Notes: generated from the sequence alone by a model not told the origin. 44,752 bases of DNA from Tumebacillus permanentifrigoris (GCF_003148565.1 NZ_QGGL01000014.1:97466-142217); one strand, 5' to 3'; shown: positions 17,835-25,909, counted from the stretch's first letter. A program made the numbers and translations.

Positions 17835-18482
17835 ATGGAACGTGACTGGATTTTGCAACAAGCGGAGGCGTTCGTGCGTCAGGAACTCGCAGGCGACAGC
17901 AGCGGACATGATGTCTGGCACATCGAGCGCGTGCGGCGGATGGCCGAGGTGATCGCGCGCGAAGAGGGCGCGGATGTATTTGTCTGCCAATTGGCGGCGC
18001 TCCTGCACGACATCCCGGATGAGAAGCTCAACGACAGCCCAGAGGCTGGGATGAAAAAACTCACGAATTGGCTCGATGAGCACCCCCTCGATGCGGACAT
18101 CCGCGCACACCTCCTCGACATCATCACCACGATGTCTTTCAAAGGAGGTAACCAGCCCCCGGTGCGCACGCTCGAAGGCCGTATCGTCCAAGATGCGGAC
18201 CGCCTCGATGCGATCGGTGCACTGGGGATCGCACGCACGTTTGCTTATTCGGGGGCCAAGGGTCAGTTGAGTTACGACCCGGACTTGCCGCCGCGAACAG
18301 ACTTGACAGCACAGGACTATCGCAAGGGCAAAAGCACGGCCGTCAACCACTTCCACGAGAAACTGTTTTTGCTCAAAGATTTGATGAATACGGAGTCTGC
18401 GAAGCGCATCGCCGCTGAGCGTCACCGTTATATGGAGGAGTTTCTGAAACGCTTCCACGAAGAATGGGCTGGACAGATGTAA
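17835..18482 (+). CDS. HD-domain phosphohydrolase (YpgQ-like)
   Basis: A 215-residue HD-domain protein. Metal ligands are visible as H25/H29 in HDVWHIERV, the paired H58-D59 in LLHDIPDEK, and the downstream aspartates of QDADRLDAIG (D120-D125). Architecture resembles the YedJ/YpgQ group, of which YpgQ has been described as a nucleotide pyrophosphohydrolase. The ATG at 17835 was chosen for GGGAGG upstream. The actual substrate cannot be read from sequence, and a nucleotide or related phosphate ester is likely. It lies 131 bp after yunB and may be separately transcribed. Confidence 0.85.
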   Translation: MERDWILQQAEAFVRQELAGDSSGHDVWHIERVRRMAEVIAREEGADVFVCQLAALLHDIPDEKLNDSPEAGMKKLTNWLDEHPLDADIRAHLLDIITTMSFKGGNQPPVRTLEGRIVQDADRLDAIGALGIARTFAYSGAKGQLSYDPDLPPRTDLTAQDYRKGKSTAVNHFHEKLFLLKDLMNTESAKRIAAERHRYMEEFLKRFHEEWAGQM

Positions 18483-18626
18483 CGGAAGTCACAGACGTTT
18501 GATTCCATTTTTTCTATACTACAAATACAATATGTTGAAGGCTTTCACTGAATGGCCTTAGGCATTACCGCTTATACTAGTTCTGTATGAGCGTTTATCC
18601 TATGAATGCGACGACTGGAGGAATAC

Positions 18627-18863
18627 ATGATGGACGATCTTCGCGCACGCGTACAAGAAGCTTTGGACAAAATTCGCCCGGGTTTGCAATCCGATGGCGG
18701 TGACGCTGAACTGGTGGAAGTTGATGGCGAAACCGGTATCGCTTCGATCCGTATGACAGGTGCATGTGGTGGCTGCCCGATGAGCACCATGACACTTAAA
18801 ATGGGCATTGAGCGCACCGTTCGCGCAGCTGTACCGGAAATCAAAGAAGTCGTGGCTGTTTAA
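18627..18863 (+). CDS. NifU-like Fe-S cluster scaffold/carrier protein
   Basis: A 78-residue protein matching the C-terminal NifU domain alone. The core is [15 protein letters not shown] followed by CGGC (C47 and C50) in [16 protein letters not shown]. In Bacilli these one-domain proteins (YutI-like) bind and hand over Fe-S clusters in the cytoplasm. Two ATGs (18627 and 18630) follow a GGAGG site. The second gives 8-nt spacing and the first 5, so the true start may be one codon later. A thioredoxin gene follows after 29 nt and is probably cotranscribed. Confidence 0.93.
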   Translation: MMDDLRARVQEALDKIRPGLQSDGGDAELVEVDGETGIASIRMTGACGGCPMSTMTLKMGIERTVRAAVPEIKEVVAV

Positions 18864-18892
18864 GCCACACTTTACCTTGGGAGGGAAACACA

Positions 18893-19219
18893 ATGGCATC
18901 TGAAGCAATCGTAACTGTAACCGACGCAAACTTCGAAGAATCCATCCAAGGCGATAAGCCGGTACTGGTGGACTTCTGGGCAGCTTGGTGCGGCCCGTGC
19001 AAAATGCTCGCACCGGTTCTTGACGATCTGTCTGGCGAAGTCTCTGAGAAGCTGACCATCGGCAAACTCAATGTTGACGAAAACCCGGCAACCGCTCAAA
19101 AGTTCGGCGTCATGTCGATCCCGACTCTGCTCGTCTTCAAAAACGGCGAAGTCGTGAAAACCCTTGTTGGCTACCAAAACAAGCAACAACTGCTCGACAA
19201 GCTCGCTGACGTCATCTAA
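18893..19219 (+). CDS. trxA: Thioredoxin
   Basis: A 108-residue classical thioredoxin with the active site WCGPC (C33 and C36) and the cis-proline loop in [10 protein letters not shown]. It reduces protein disulfides in the cytoplasm using electrons from thioredoxin reductase. GGGAGG precedes the ATG. It sits directly after the NifU-like gene, an understandable pairing of thiol redox and Fe-S handling. Paralogous thioredoxins are common, so it may not be the housekeeping copy. Confidence 0.93.
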   Translation: MASEAIVTVTDANFEESIQGDKPVLVDFWAAWCGPCKMLAPVLDDLSGEVSEKLTIGKLNVDENPATAQKFGVMSIPTLLVFKNGEVVKTLVGYQNKQQLLDKLADVI

Positions 19220-19223
19220 TGAG

Positions 19224-19262
19224 AAAAAGACCTCGACCGCATGCAGTCGGGGTCTTTTTTTT
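19224..19262 (+). terminator. Terminator after thioredoxin
   Basis: AAAAGACC-TCGAC pairs with GTCGG-GGTCTTTT and ends in a long T run. Confidence 0.88.
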
Positions 19263-19277
19263 ATAAAATGGATTGTG

Positions 19278-19316
19278 AAAAACCCTTCTGCCGCTGGATG
19301 CGGTGAAGGGTTTTTT
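19278..19316 (-). terminator. Terminator of hemL (usable in both directions)
   Basis: AAAAACCCTTC and GAAGGGTTTTT arms with an inner GCCGC/GCGGT pairing, located just beyond the hemL stop on the minus strand. Confidence 0.85.
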
Positions 19317-19323
19317 GCATCAT

Positions 19324-20610
19324 CTAGAGTTTGGCAAACACGCGGTTGATGATCGCGATCGTCTCGTCGATGTCTGCGCGGGTGTGTGCCGTGGAGACAA
19401 ACCAAGCCTCGTACTTGGACGGGGCGAGCAGGACGCCTTCGTCGAGCAGGAGGTGGAAGAAGCGGGCGAATTTCTCGCCATCCGCCGCTTGGGCATCGTC
19501 GTAGTTGCGAACTTCATGGTCGAGGAAATACAGGGCAAAGGCACCGCCGACACGGTTGAGTGTCACTTGATGACCGTGACGTTCTGCCGCTTGCAGGAGC
19601 GCTTCAGCCAGCAGACCTCCGTACTCATCTAGGCGTTCGTAGGTGCCTGCATGTTGCAGTTCTTGCAGGCAGGCGATCCCCGCCGCAATCGATGCGGGGT
19701 TGCCCGCCATCGTGCCCGCTTGGTAGGCGGGGCCGAGCGGTGCGACTTTTTCCATAATATCTTGGCGACCACCGTAGGCACCGATCGGAAGACCCCCGCC
19801 GATGATCTTGCCAAGTGCTGTCATGTCGGGCGTGACGCCGAGCAAGTCCTGTGCGCCACCGTAATGGAAGCGGAACGCGGTGATCACTTCGTCGTAGATG
19901 ACCAACGCGCCATAGCGGTGCGCCAGTTCGTTGACGCCTTCGAGGAAGCCTGGTTCTGGGCGGACGATGCCAAAATTGCCGACGATCGGTTCGACAAGGA
20001 TGGCCGCCGTCTCCGCACCCCATTTTTGCAACGCGGTTTCGAAGGCACCGAGGTCGTTGAACGGGATCGTGATCATGTCGTTGGCGATCGCTTGCGGAAT
20101 GCCCGCCGAGTCCGGGATGCCGAGCGTGGACGGGCCCGAGCCTGCTGCGACCAGCACGAGGTCAGAGTGACCGTGGTAGCAGCCAGCGAATTTCATGATC
20201 TTGTTGCGACCGGTGTAGGCGCGAGCGACGCGGATCGTCGTCATCACCGCTTCGGTGCCGGAGTTGACGAAGCGGACTTTTTCTAAGGAAGGAATGGCAT
20301 CGCGAAGCATCGTCGCGAAGTCGATTTCCAGTTTGGTCGGTGTGCCGAATAGCACGCCCGATGTTGCGGCTTGGGCAATCGCTTGGGCGATGTGCGGGTT
20401 GCCGTGACCGTGAATCAGCGGGCCGTATGCGGCGAGGTAGTCGAGATATCGATTCCCGTCAACATCATAGAAATGTGCGCCTTCGCCGCGTGCCATAAAC
20501 ACGGGCGCGCCACCGCCGACCGCTTTAAACGAGCGGGACGGGGAGTTGACGCCGCCGACGATGACTTGTTGGGCTTGTTCGTACAGGTGTGTGGATGTGT
20601 CTCTATTCAA
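19324..20610 (-). CDS. hemL: Glutamate-1-semialdehyde 2,1-aminomutase
   Basis: A 428-residue PLP enzyme with [16 protein letters not shown] at the N-terminus, [12 protein letters not shown] for cofactor phosphate binding and [17 protein letters not shown] holding the PLP lysine (about K267). It converts glutamate-1-semialdehyde to 5-aminolevulinate in the C5 heme pathway. A TTG at 20610 is preferred because AAAGGTGG lies 8 nt before it. A GTG at 20622 would add four residues but has no clear ribosome binding site. It is isolated from other hem genes here, which is typical of the second Bacillus copy (gsaB type), so this may be an accessory paralogue. Confidence 0.93.
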   Translation of the reverse strand: MNRDTSTHLYEQAQQVIVGGVNSPSRSFKAVGGGAPVFMARGEGAHFYDVDGNRYLDYLAAYGPLIHGHGNPHIAQAIAQAATSGVLFGTPTKLEIDFATMLRDAIPSLEKVRFVNSGTEAVMTTIRVARAYTGRNKIMKFAGCYHGHSDLVLVAAGSGPSTLGIPDSAGIPQAIANDMITIPFNDLGAFETALQKWGAETAAILVEPIVGNFGIVRPEPGFLEGVNELAHRYGALVIYDEVITAFRFHYGGAQDLLGVTPDMTALGKIIGGGLPIGAYGGRQDIMEKVAPLGPAYQAGTMAGNPASIAAGIACLQELQHAGTYERLDEYGGLLAEALLQAAERHGHQVTLNRVGGAFALYFLDHEVRNYDDAQAADGEKFARFFHLLLDEGVLLAPSKYEAWFVSTAHTRADIDETIAIINRVFAKL

Positions 20611-20738
20611 TGTAGGTTCCACCTTTCGTGAGGTTGCCAGCCTCTATCGTACCAAAAAATCACCACGACCGTCATTCCTGAAATCGAAGCTTCGAAATCT
20701 ATAAGCACTAGACGCGAAGTGAAACGGAGGAACGACAG

Positions 20739-21515
20739 ATGAAGGCATCGTGGAAAAAAGTTGTATGGATCGCAGCCCCCCTGCTGGTTATTGTCGGCAG
20801 TGCGGGCTACGCGATGACAGGTGGCACGACCACCGAAGCGGCAGAAGGCGCGACCCTTGCGAGCAATGTATCCTCACAGGTCGTCAGCTCGCAACCGCTC
20901 AGCGCGGAGGAAGCAGCCCTGCTGGGGGGCGCGAAACCCGCTCCAGCTCCGGTGCCGACAGCGGCAAGTGCTTCCTCCAACACGACGGCAACCCCGACGT
21001 CCACCGCAAGTTCGGTTGACCAAGCGACGCTGGATGCGAACAATCCGTTTGTGGTGCAGACGGCACCGGCAGCTTCCACAGCGGCAACCCCGCCTGCAGG
21101 GGTCGCGAGCAATTTCCAAATCAATCAGGTCAAGGACATGGCGTTTGAGACCAATACGACGCAAGGCAAGTTGAAAGTCGAGTTTACGCAGTCTGACGGC
21201 AAATTCAAGCTCGAAGGCGAACTCGAGGGTCGCAAAATTGAGGTGCAAGGTGAGCAGGCCATGCAGATCATGAATCAATTGCTCACCGGCTACCAGCTCC
21301 AAGACGCGCTGACCGCCACGCTTCAAGGCAAGCAAGTCCAACTCGATCCGAAGGTGCTCAGTGTGATCCAGACCCTCGATATCGAGATGAAAGACGGACG
21401 CAAGATCGAGTCCAAAGGCAAAAGTCCCACGGACGAAGGCAAGCATGACAACGGCAAGCACAAAGGCCAGGAGAAACAAATGGAGAAGGGCAAAAGCAAG
21501 AAGCACGACGATTGA
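20739..21515 (+). CDS. Unrecognised exported or membrane-anchored protein
   Basis: A 258-residue protein with a lysine start (MKASWKK) and a hydrophobic segment at about residues 8-26, which may be a signal peptide or anchor. Residues about 60-125 are a low-complexity A/P/T/S linker. Residues about 126-220 are a possible small folded domain rich in charged beta-like stretches (GKLKVEFTQSDGKFKLEGEL). The tail is very basic and acidic (K/E/D/H repeats). No known family was recognised. GGAGG precedes the ATG. It stands alone between hemL and sel genes. Confidence 0.7.
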   Translation: MKASWKKVVWIAAPLLVIVGSAGYAMTGGTTTEAAEGATLASNVSSQVVSSQPLSAEEAALLGGAKPAPAPVPTAASASSNTTATPTSTASSVDQATLDANNPFVVQTAPAASTAATPPAGVASNFQINQVKDMAFETNTTQGKLKVEFTQSDGKFKLEGELEGRKIEVQGEQAMQIMNQLLTGYQLQDALTATLQGKQVQLDPKVLSVIQTLDIEMKDGRKIESKGKSPTDEGKHDNGKHKGQEKQMEKGKSKKHDD

Positions 21516-21736
21516 GTGCGTCTGTCACAGGATCGATATGTGATGAGGCAGTGTTTGCGCGTGTAGTTTCCTTTGCGATCATAATGGGCGATTTACGTCT
21601 TGTTACGTAACGATACGACAGGGTTGAACGAAACAGGTTGCCTGACGGAACGAATCTCAGGAATCCCCGTGGCCAATTTTTGGCTGCGTTGATCATAGAT
21701 GTCGAGTCCCCCAACACCTACCCGTCCCCCTTTTTG
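21516..21736. other. Intergenic stretch with an imperfect 22-bp palindrome; no gene seen
   Basis: No coding frame with a ribosome binding site was found on either strand. It contains an imperfect 22-bp palindrome at 21596-21617 centred on GTTACGTAAC, a CCTGA/TCAGG hairpin near 21640-21660 and a GCCAA/TTGGC hairpin near 21672. A weak promoter-like pair (TTGCGC at 21555, CATAAT at 21580) precedes the palindrome. I tested it for a selenocysteine tRNA and did not find one. Confidence 0.4.
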
Positions 21737-21767
21737 AACTGTCACCGATTGCGGTGGCAGTTTTTTT
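21737..21767 (+). terminator. Terminator upstream of selA
   Basis: AACTGTCACC pairs with GGTGGCAGTT (one G-U) around GATTGC, followed by seven T. Confidence 0.85.
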
Positions 21768-21775
21768 GCTAGAAT
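21749..21775 (+). promoter_or_regulatory. Probable selA promoter with extended -10
   Basis: TGCTAGAAT at 21767-21775 is an extended -10 placed directly after the terminator T run. TTGCGG at 21749 could be a -35 with short 15-nt spacing inside the terminator stem. Confidence 0.45.
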
Positions 21776-21816
21776 AGAGGGTGGGAGCGGTACAGAAGTA
21801 AGGAGTGTTTGCCGTT

Positions 21817-23220
21817 ATGGGAATGGATCTACTGCGCAGGCTACCCGCTGTGCATCGACTGCTCGACCACCCGGTCTGCCGGGAGTTAATCGAGCAGTAC
21901 TCACACCGCTTCGTCTCGCGCATGGCGGGTGAGGTGATTGGTGACCTCCGCACCGCGATCGTTGCAGGAGCGGGTTGCGAAGCAGACCTCCAGCCAGAGG
22001 TGCTGGCGGGACAGGTTGCACAACGCGTGCAGGCACAATTTCAGCCGCATTATCGCCCGGTGATCAACGCCACCGGCGTCGTCCTACATACCAACTTGGG
22101 TCGTGCGCCGTTGCCAGATGTTGCCGTCCGCGCCATCGATCGCACTGCACGGGGCTACACCAACCTCGAACTCAACCTCGCTACAGGCGAACGCGGTTCG
22201 CGCTACGACCATGTCGAGCGCTTGATCTGCGAACTGACAGGGGCGGAGGCAGCCCTCGTCGTCAACAACAATGCAGCCGCCGTCCTCCTCGTGCTCAGCG
22301 AGATGGCTAAGGGCAAGAGCGTGGTCATCTCGCGTGGGCAACTCGTGGAGATCGGCGGATCGTTCCGCGTCTCCGAAGTGATGCGAGCGAGCGGCGCGCA
22401 CCTCGTAGAAGTTGGCACGACCAACAAAACGCACGGCTACGATTATGAACGCGCCATCGATGACGAGACCGGGTTGATCCTAAAAGTACATACCAGCAAC
22501 TTCCGCGTCGTCGGATTCACGCATCAGCCGGAACTGGCAGACCTCGTCGCCCTCGCACACGCCCGCAACGTCCCGGTCTATGAAGATCTTGGCAGCGGCT
22601 CGTTGATCGATTTGCGCAGCTATGGAATTGGGGATGAACCGACGGTTGGCGAGAGTGTGCGGGCGGGTGTGGACATCGTTTCATTTAGTGGTGATAAATT
22701 GCTCGGCGCGGCACAGGCAGGAATCATTGTCGGCAAGCAGGAATATGTAAAAAGACTCAAGAAAAATCAGCTTACACGCGCTCTTCGTGTGGACAAGTTC
22801 ACATTGGCGGCGCTGGAAGCGACACTGATGCTTTACCGCGATGAGGATATCGCCAAGCGCGACGTCCCGACAATTTGGATGCTGTTGCGCACACCGACCA
22901 CGATGAACACGGATGCACAACGCTTGCACCAAGGGTTGGCCGACGTGTTCGGTGAACGAGCTGATGTACGCTTGGAGGCGGGCTTGTCACAGGTGGGGGG
23001 CGGATCGCTTCCGACCGAGGAGTTGCCGACATGGCACGTGACGGTCAAAAGCCGTCATTTCTCCCTCAATGAATTGGAACACCAACTTAGACATGTGGAC
23101 ATGCCTGTCATGACCACCCTGCAAAAGGAGGCTTTGCACTTCGATGTCAGAACAATCTTCCCACGAGAAATCGAAACTGTCGTCACCAGCGTCGGTCAAG
23201 CCGTCCAACGACTCGGGTGA
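21817..23220 (+). CDS. selA: L-seryl-tRNA(Sec) selenium transferase
   Basis: A 467-residue fold-type I PLP enzyme. The SelA signatures are VINATGVVLHTNLGRAPLP, NLELNLATGERGSR, and SFSGDKLLGAAQAG with K294 as the PLP lysine, equivalent to K295 of E. coli SelA. It converts Ser-tRNA(Sec) to Sec-tRNA(Sec) using selenophosphate. The ATG at 21817 follows AAGGAG by 11 nt; a GTG at 21805 overlaps that site. The 3' end overlaps the start of selD by 77 nt, so the two are cotranscribed and probably coupled. selB and selC are not in this window. Confidence 0.96.
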   Translation: MGMDLLRRLPAVHRLLDHPVCRELIEQYSHRFVSRMAGEVIGDLRTAIVAGAGCEADLQPEVLAGQVAQRVQAQFQPHYRPVINATGVVLHTNLGRAPLPDVAVRAIDRTARGYTNLELNLATGERGSRYDHVERLICELTGAEAALVVNNNAAAVLLVLSEMAKGKSVVISRGQLVEIGGSFRVSEVMRASGAHLVEVGTTNKTHGYDYERAIDDETGLILKVHTSNFRVVGFTHQPELADLVALAHARNVPVYEDLGSGSLIDLRSYGIGDEPTVGESVRAGVDIVSFSGDKLLGAAQAGIIVGKQEYVKRLKKNQLTRALRVDKFTLAALEATLMLYRDEDIAKRDVPTIWMLLRTPTTMNTDAQRLHQGLADVFGERADVRLEAGLSQVGGGSLPTEELPTWHVTVKSRHFSLNELEHQLRHVDMPVMTTLQKEALHFDVRTIFPREIETVVTSVGQAVQRLG

Positions 23221-24280
23221 TGCGGTGTTGCCGAGCGAAAGCGTGCGGCTCACCCTACTGACTGAAAAAGCTGGCTGAGGATGCAAAATCGGCCCAGCCG
23301 ACCTGGCGCAAGTTTTGCGCCATCTACCGAAGGATGCAGTACCGAACGCAAACTTGATTGTCGGCATCGACACCTCGGACGATGCGGGCGTCTATAAATT
23401 AAACGAAGAGACCGCGCTGGTGCAGACATTGGATTTCTTCACGCCTGTTGTGGACGATCCCTACATGTTCGGCGCGATTGCGGCGGCCAATGCGCTGTCT
23501 GACGTCTATGCGATGGGTGGGGTTCCGTTGACGGTCTTGAACATCGTCGGGTTCCCGATCTCCAAGCTGGACAAAAAAATCCTCGCCGACATCCTGCGTG
23601 GCGGTGCTGACAAGGTCCGCGAGTCGGGTGCGATCATCGTCGGCGGTCACTCGATCGACGACACAGATCCGAAGTACGGCATGTCGGTGACTGGCACCGT
23701 GCATCCGCAGAAGGTCTGGACCAATGCCGGGGCGAAACCGGGTGACAAACTTCTGTTGACCAAGCCGATCGGCGTGGGGATCGTCACCACAGCGATCAAG
23801 CGGGGCAAGGCTTCGGCCGAAGCGATTGAACTTGTGACGCAGACGATGGCAGAGTTGAACAGAGTGGCTGCGGAAGTGGCGCACGGATTCACCGTACATG
23901 CGTGTACCGACGTGACGGGATTTGGTCTGGCCGGTCATGCGCTGGAGATGGCACGCGGGGCGGGAGTTGGGATTGTGTTGCACGTGTCTCAAGTACCGAC
24001 GCTCCCAGAGACACGGGCATACGTGGAGCAAAAGATCTACCCAGGCGGAACCGTGCGGAACATGGAATGGGTACAAGGGGATGTGTCGTTCGAAGGTGTG
24101 GACGAGGATTCCAAAATCATCCTGTGCGATGCGGTTACATCGGGTGGATTGTTGTTCTCGATCCCGGCCGACCAAGCAGATGCGATGGTGGCCCAGATGC
24201 AGGAACGGGGTTTGGCCTACGCTGCGGTTGTCGGTGATGTGACGCACGATCATCCGAGCAAGATTGTGGTTCGACCCTAA
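23144..24280 (+). CDS. selD: Selenophosphate synthetase, selenocysteine-containing
   Basis: Reading TGA at 23276-23278 as selenocysteine (U45) gives a continuous 378-residue SelD. VRLTLLTEKAG-U-GCKIGPADL aligns with the E. coli active site, where U45 takes the place of Cys17 and K48 that of Lys20. Downstream come DTSDDAGVYKLNEE, the glycine-rich DIVGG-type segment IIVGGHSIDDTDPKYG, and CTDVTGFGLAGHALEM. The enzyme makes selenophosphate from selenide and ATP. The ATG at 23144 is chosen because AAAGGAGG sits 12 nt upstream, inside selA. The first 30 or so residues are a loose polar extension. A conventional call would stop at the TGA or begin after it and lose the catalytic residue. A SECIS-like hairpin follows the TGA. 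Confidence 0.94.
23276..23322 (+). promoter_or_regulatory. UGA selenocysteine codon and SECIS-like hairpin in selD
   Basis: The TGA occupies 23276-23278. TGGCGCAA (23304-23311) and TTGCGCCA (23315-23322) form a perfect 8-bp stem with a GTT loop. Loop G23312 lies 33 nt after the TGA. From memory, bacterial SECIS models ask for a small loop with a G among its first two bases and about 16-37 nt from the UGA, which this satisfies. In known systems SelB binds such a hairpin to recode UGA. Confidence 0.72.
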
Positions 24281-24300
24281 AGCACGAACTTCATGGATGG

Positions 24301-24336
24301 AAAAAGGGACCTGCTCTGTGGAGAGGTCCCTTTTTT
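24301..24336 (+). terminator. Terminator of the selA-selD unit
   Basis: AAAAAGGGACCT and AGGTCCCTTTTTT arms form a 12-bp stem with a T run, 20 nt after the selD stop. Confidence 0.92.
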
Positions 24337-24371
24337 CAGTTGGGAGTCAGAAGGGACGTGGGGAGGAGACG

Positions 24372-24950
24372 TTAGTGCTTGTTTGGGTCGAGGACCCAAG
24401 ACTTGAGGTGTTCGCGGAGTTGTTCGAACTTGAGCAGGACAAAGTCTGTCCGGTGTGCTTGCTCACGAACTTCAGCATGCAATTCACGCACAGCCTGTTC
24501 CACATTGTCCAAACGCAGGAGGGCACCATCCAGCTTGCCATTCAACTCGCAGAACTGCAAGGTCCACTTTTGATCCATCGCTTCAATTTTCTGGTCTTGT
24601 TCGAGAAAGCGTTGGTTCACTTCTGCGCGGAACAGTTCTTGGTTGCGGGCGAGTTGTTGGAGGCTTTGCATGAAGCGCTGCTGGTTCTCGAACAACTGTT
24701 CCTGCCCGACGAAAAGTTGTGCTTGACCTTCGGAGAGTTGTTGGAGGCTTTGCATGAAGCGCTGCTGGTTCTCGAACAACTGTTCCTGCCCGACGAAAAG
24801 TTGTGCTTGACCTTCGGAGAGTTGTTGGAGGCTTTGCATGAAGCGCTGCTGGTTCTCGAACAGCTGCTTCTGCCCGGCGAATAGTTGTGCTTGACCTTCG
24901 GAGAGTTGGTGAAGGTGAGACAGAATTTGTTCTTGCGTGGTGGTGTTCAT
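24372..24950 (-). CDS. Glutamine-rich coiled-coil protein of unknown function
   Basis: A 192-residue cytoplasmic-looking protein with no signal peptide or membrane segment. Residues about 17-100 are three copies of a 28-residue unit made of four heptads (LSEGQAQ, LFVGQEQ, LFENQQR, FMQSLQQ), so an extended coiled coil is predicted. The C-terminal half continues as helical (LDGALLRLDNVEQAVRELHA), like DUF1640/tropomyosin-like coiled-coil proteins in pattern only. The ATG at 24950 has AAAGGAGG at 7-nt spacing; an ATG at 25001 lacks one. It lies 51 nt after the CPBP gene on the same strand and is probably cotranscribed. Function unknown. Confidence 0.72.
   Translation of the reverse strand: MNTTTQEQILSHLHQLSEGQAQLFAGQKQLFENQQRFMQSLQQLSEGQAQLFVGQEQLFENQQRFMQSLQQLSEGQAQLFVGQEQLFENQQRFMQSLQQLARNQELFRAEVNQRFLEQDQKIEAMDQKWTLQFCELNGKLDGALLRLDNVEQAVRELHAEVREQAHRTDFVLLKFEQLREHLKSWVLDPNKH
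24651..24902 (-). repeat. Three 84-bp tandem coding repeats
   Basis: A unit of exactly 84 bp occurs three times. The two copies nearest the C-terminus are identical or nearly so, and the N-terminal one differs at a few bases (A for V, K for E in the protein). This is a recent in-frame expansion. Confidence 0.92.
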
Positions 24951-25001
24951 GGGGAGTCCTCCTTTGGGGGTGATGGGGACAGTGTAAGTCGTTTTATTCA
25001 T

Positions 25002-25745
25002 TCAAGCAAGGAAAGTTTCACTAATTAATACGGCGACCGAATTATAGAATCCATGAGCAAGGATCGATGGAAACAAACCATACCGACGGTAAAACCAATA
25101 GGACAAGGGCCCGATCAGCAGCCCCAATTCGACCATTCGCACGTACCCAGACGAGGCATCCCCCGCAACATGCGTGCCTGCCCACAACAGCGAGGAGAGC
25201 AAGGCAACGCCCCACCCTGGCATCCACCGTCGCAACCACACATCGGCCAGCCGTCTGTACACCAGCTCTTCATAGATCCCCGCCGCCAGACCAGCTGCGA
25301 TAGGTACAGCCCACGGCCAGGGGCTGCGCGCGAGTACCTCGTGGACAGACTCCTCAGGAAGTGTACCACCCAGGAGTTGCACCACCGATACAACCAGCAA
25401 TCCGAGCCCTACTTGAACCGCTGCAAACACGACCCCAAGCCCAACTTTACGCCAAAATACCAACCCCGGTCGCCAATTGGCCCCTCCCGATGCCCCCCAC
25501 CACTGGCGCATGCTCAACGGCCCTCGAACCCCTACAACCCCTGCTCCGAAGGTCGCCAGCCCGTACAGCAAACCTTGCAATGCTCCGTACATCGAACCCC
25601 ACTGGACCCAAGTCGTCAACCAGACCACCAGCCCGAGCAACAGCGGGGTGGTCGGTAGCTGTTTGATTCGTGTTAGTAAATAGTAAGCCCCCACCAAGGG
25701 GAGTACGATTGTATGGAAATTCATAAGTTCAATCACCGAAATCAA
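25002..25745 (-). CDS. CPBP-family intramembrane glutamic protease
   Basis: A 247-residue protein with about seven or eight membrane segments and the CPBP (Abi, CaaX-protease and bacteriocin-processing) motifs: EE at 159-160 with R164 in YEELVYRR, H192 in GTHVAG, and H231/N235 in HGFYN. Family members cleave within the membrane, process prenylated or peptide substrates, or give bacteriocin self-immunity. TTG at 25745 has GAGGGGG upstream at 8 nt; ATG at 25724 is an alternative with a weaker site. No bacteriocin precursor gene was seen beside it. It leads a probable two-gene unit with the coiled-coil protein. Confidence 0.85.
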   Translation of the reverse strand: MISVIELMNFHTIVLPLVGAYYLLTRIKQLPTTPLLLGLVVWLTTWVQWGSMYGALQGLLYGLATFGAGVVGVRGPLSMRQWWGASGGANWRPGLVFWRKVGLGVVFAAVQVGLGLLVVSVVQLLGGTLPEESVHEVLARSPWPWAVPIAAGLAAGIYEELVYRRLADVWLRRWMPGWGVALLSSLLWAGTHVAGDASSGYVRMVELGLLIGPLSYWFYRRYGLFPSILAHGFYNSVAVLISETFLA

Positions 25746-25793
25746 GTCTCATTCCCCCTCGAGGACAGTGTAGCACAATTGTATAAAAATTGG

Positions 25794-25822
25794 TTGACAG
25801 ACCAGTAGTATGTAACTATACT
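25794..25822 (+). promoter_or_regulatory. Near-perfect sigma-A promoter with no gene behind it
   Basis: TTGACA at 25794-25799, a 17-nt spacer and TATACT at 25817-25822. Transcription would stop about 80 nt later at the hairpin ending near 25909, well before codY. Confidence 0.75.
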
Positions 25823-25828
25823 AGTACT

Positions 25829-25909
25829 TGCTATGAACGACATAGTACAATGGGGATGAACACTCCATTCATTCAAAAGGGCGATGACCTTCGGGTGCAT
25901 CGCTTTTTT
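25829..25909 (+). ncRNA. Candidate ~80-nt small RNA upstream of codY
   Basis: The predicted transcript has a 5' hairpin (CTATG-AACGA-CATAG near 25831-25845) and a 3' terminator hairpin. The only frame begins at an ATG at 25857, lacks a spaced ribosome binding site and crosses the terminator, so coding is unlikely. No family was recognised. It could also be a terminated leader of codY. Confidence 0.42.
25879..25909 (+). terminator. Terminator of the short transcript upstream of codY
   Basis: GCGATG-ACC and GGT-G-CATCGC arms with a TTCG tetraloop and T run. Confidence 0.8.

Noticed and set aside
21516-21736. A tRNA-Sec (selC) gene between 20739-21515 and selA
   Set aside because: No anticodon arm with UCA between pairing stems, no T-arm and no acceptor stem could be built on either strand.
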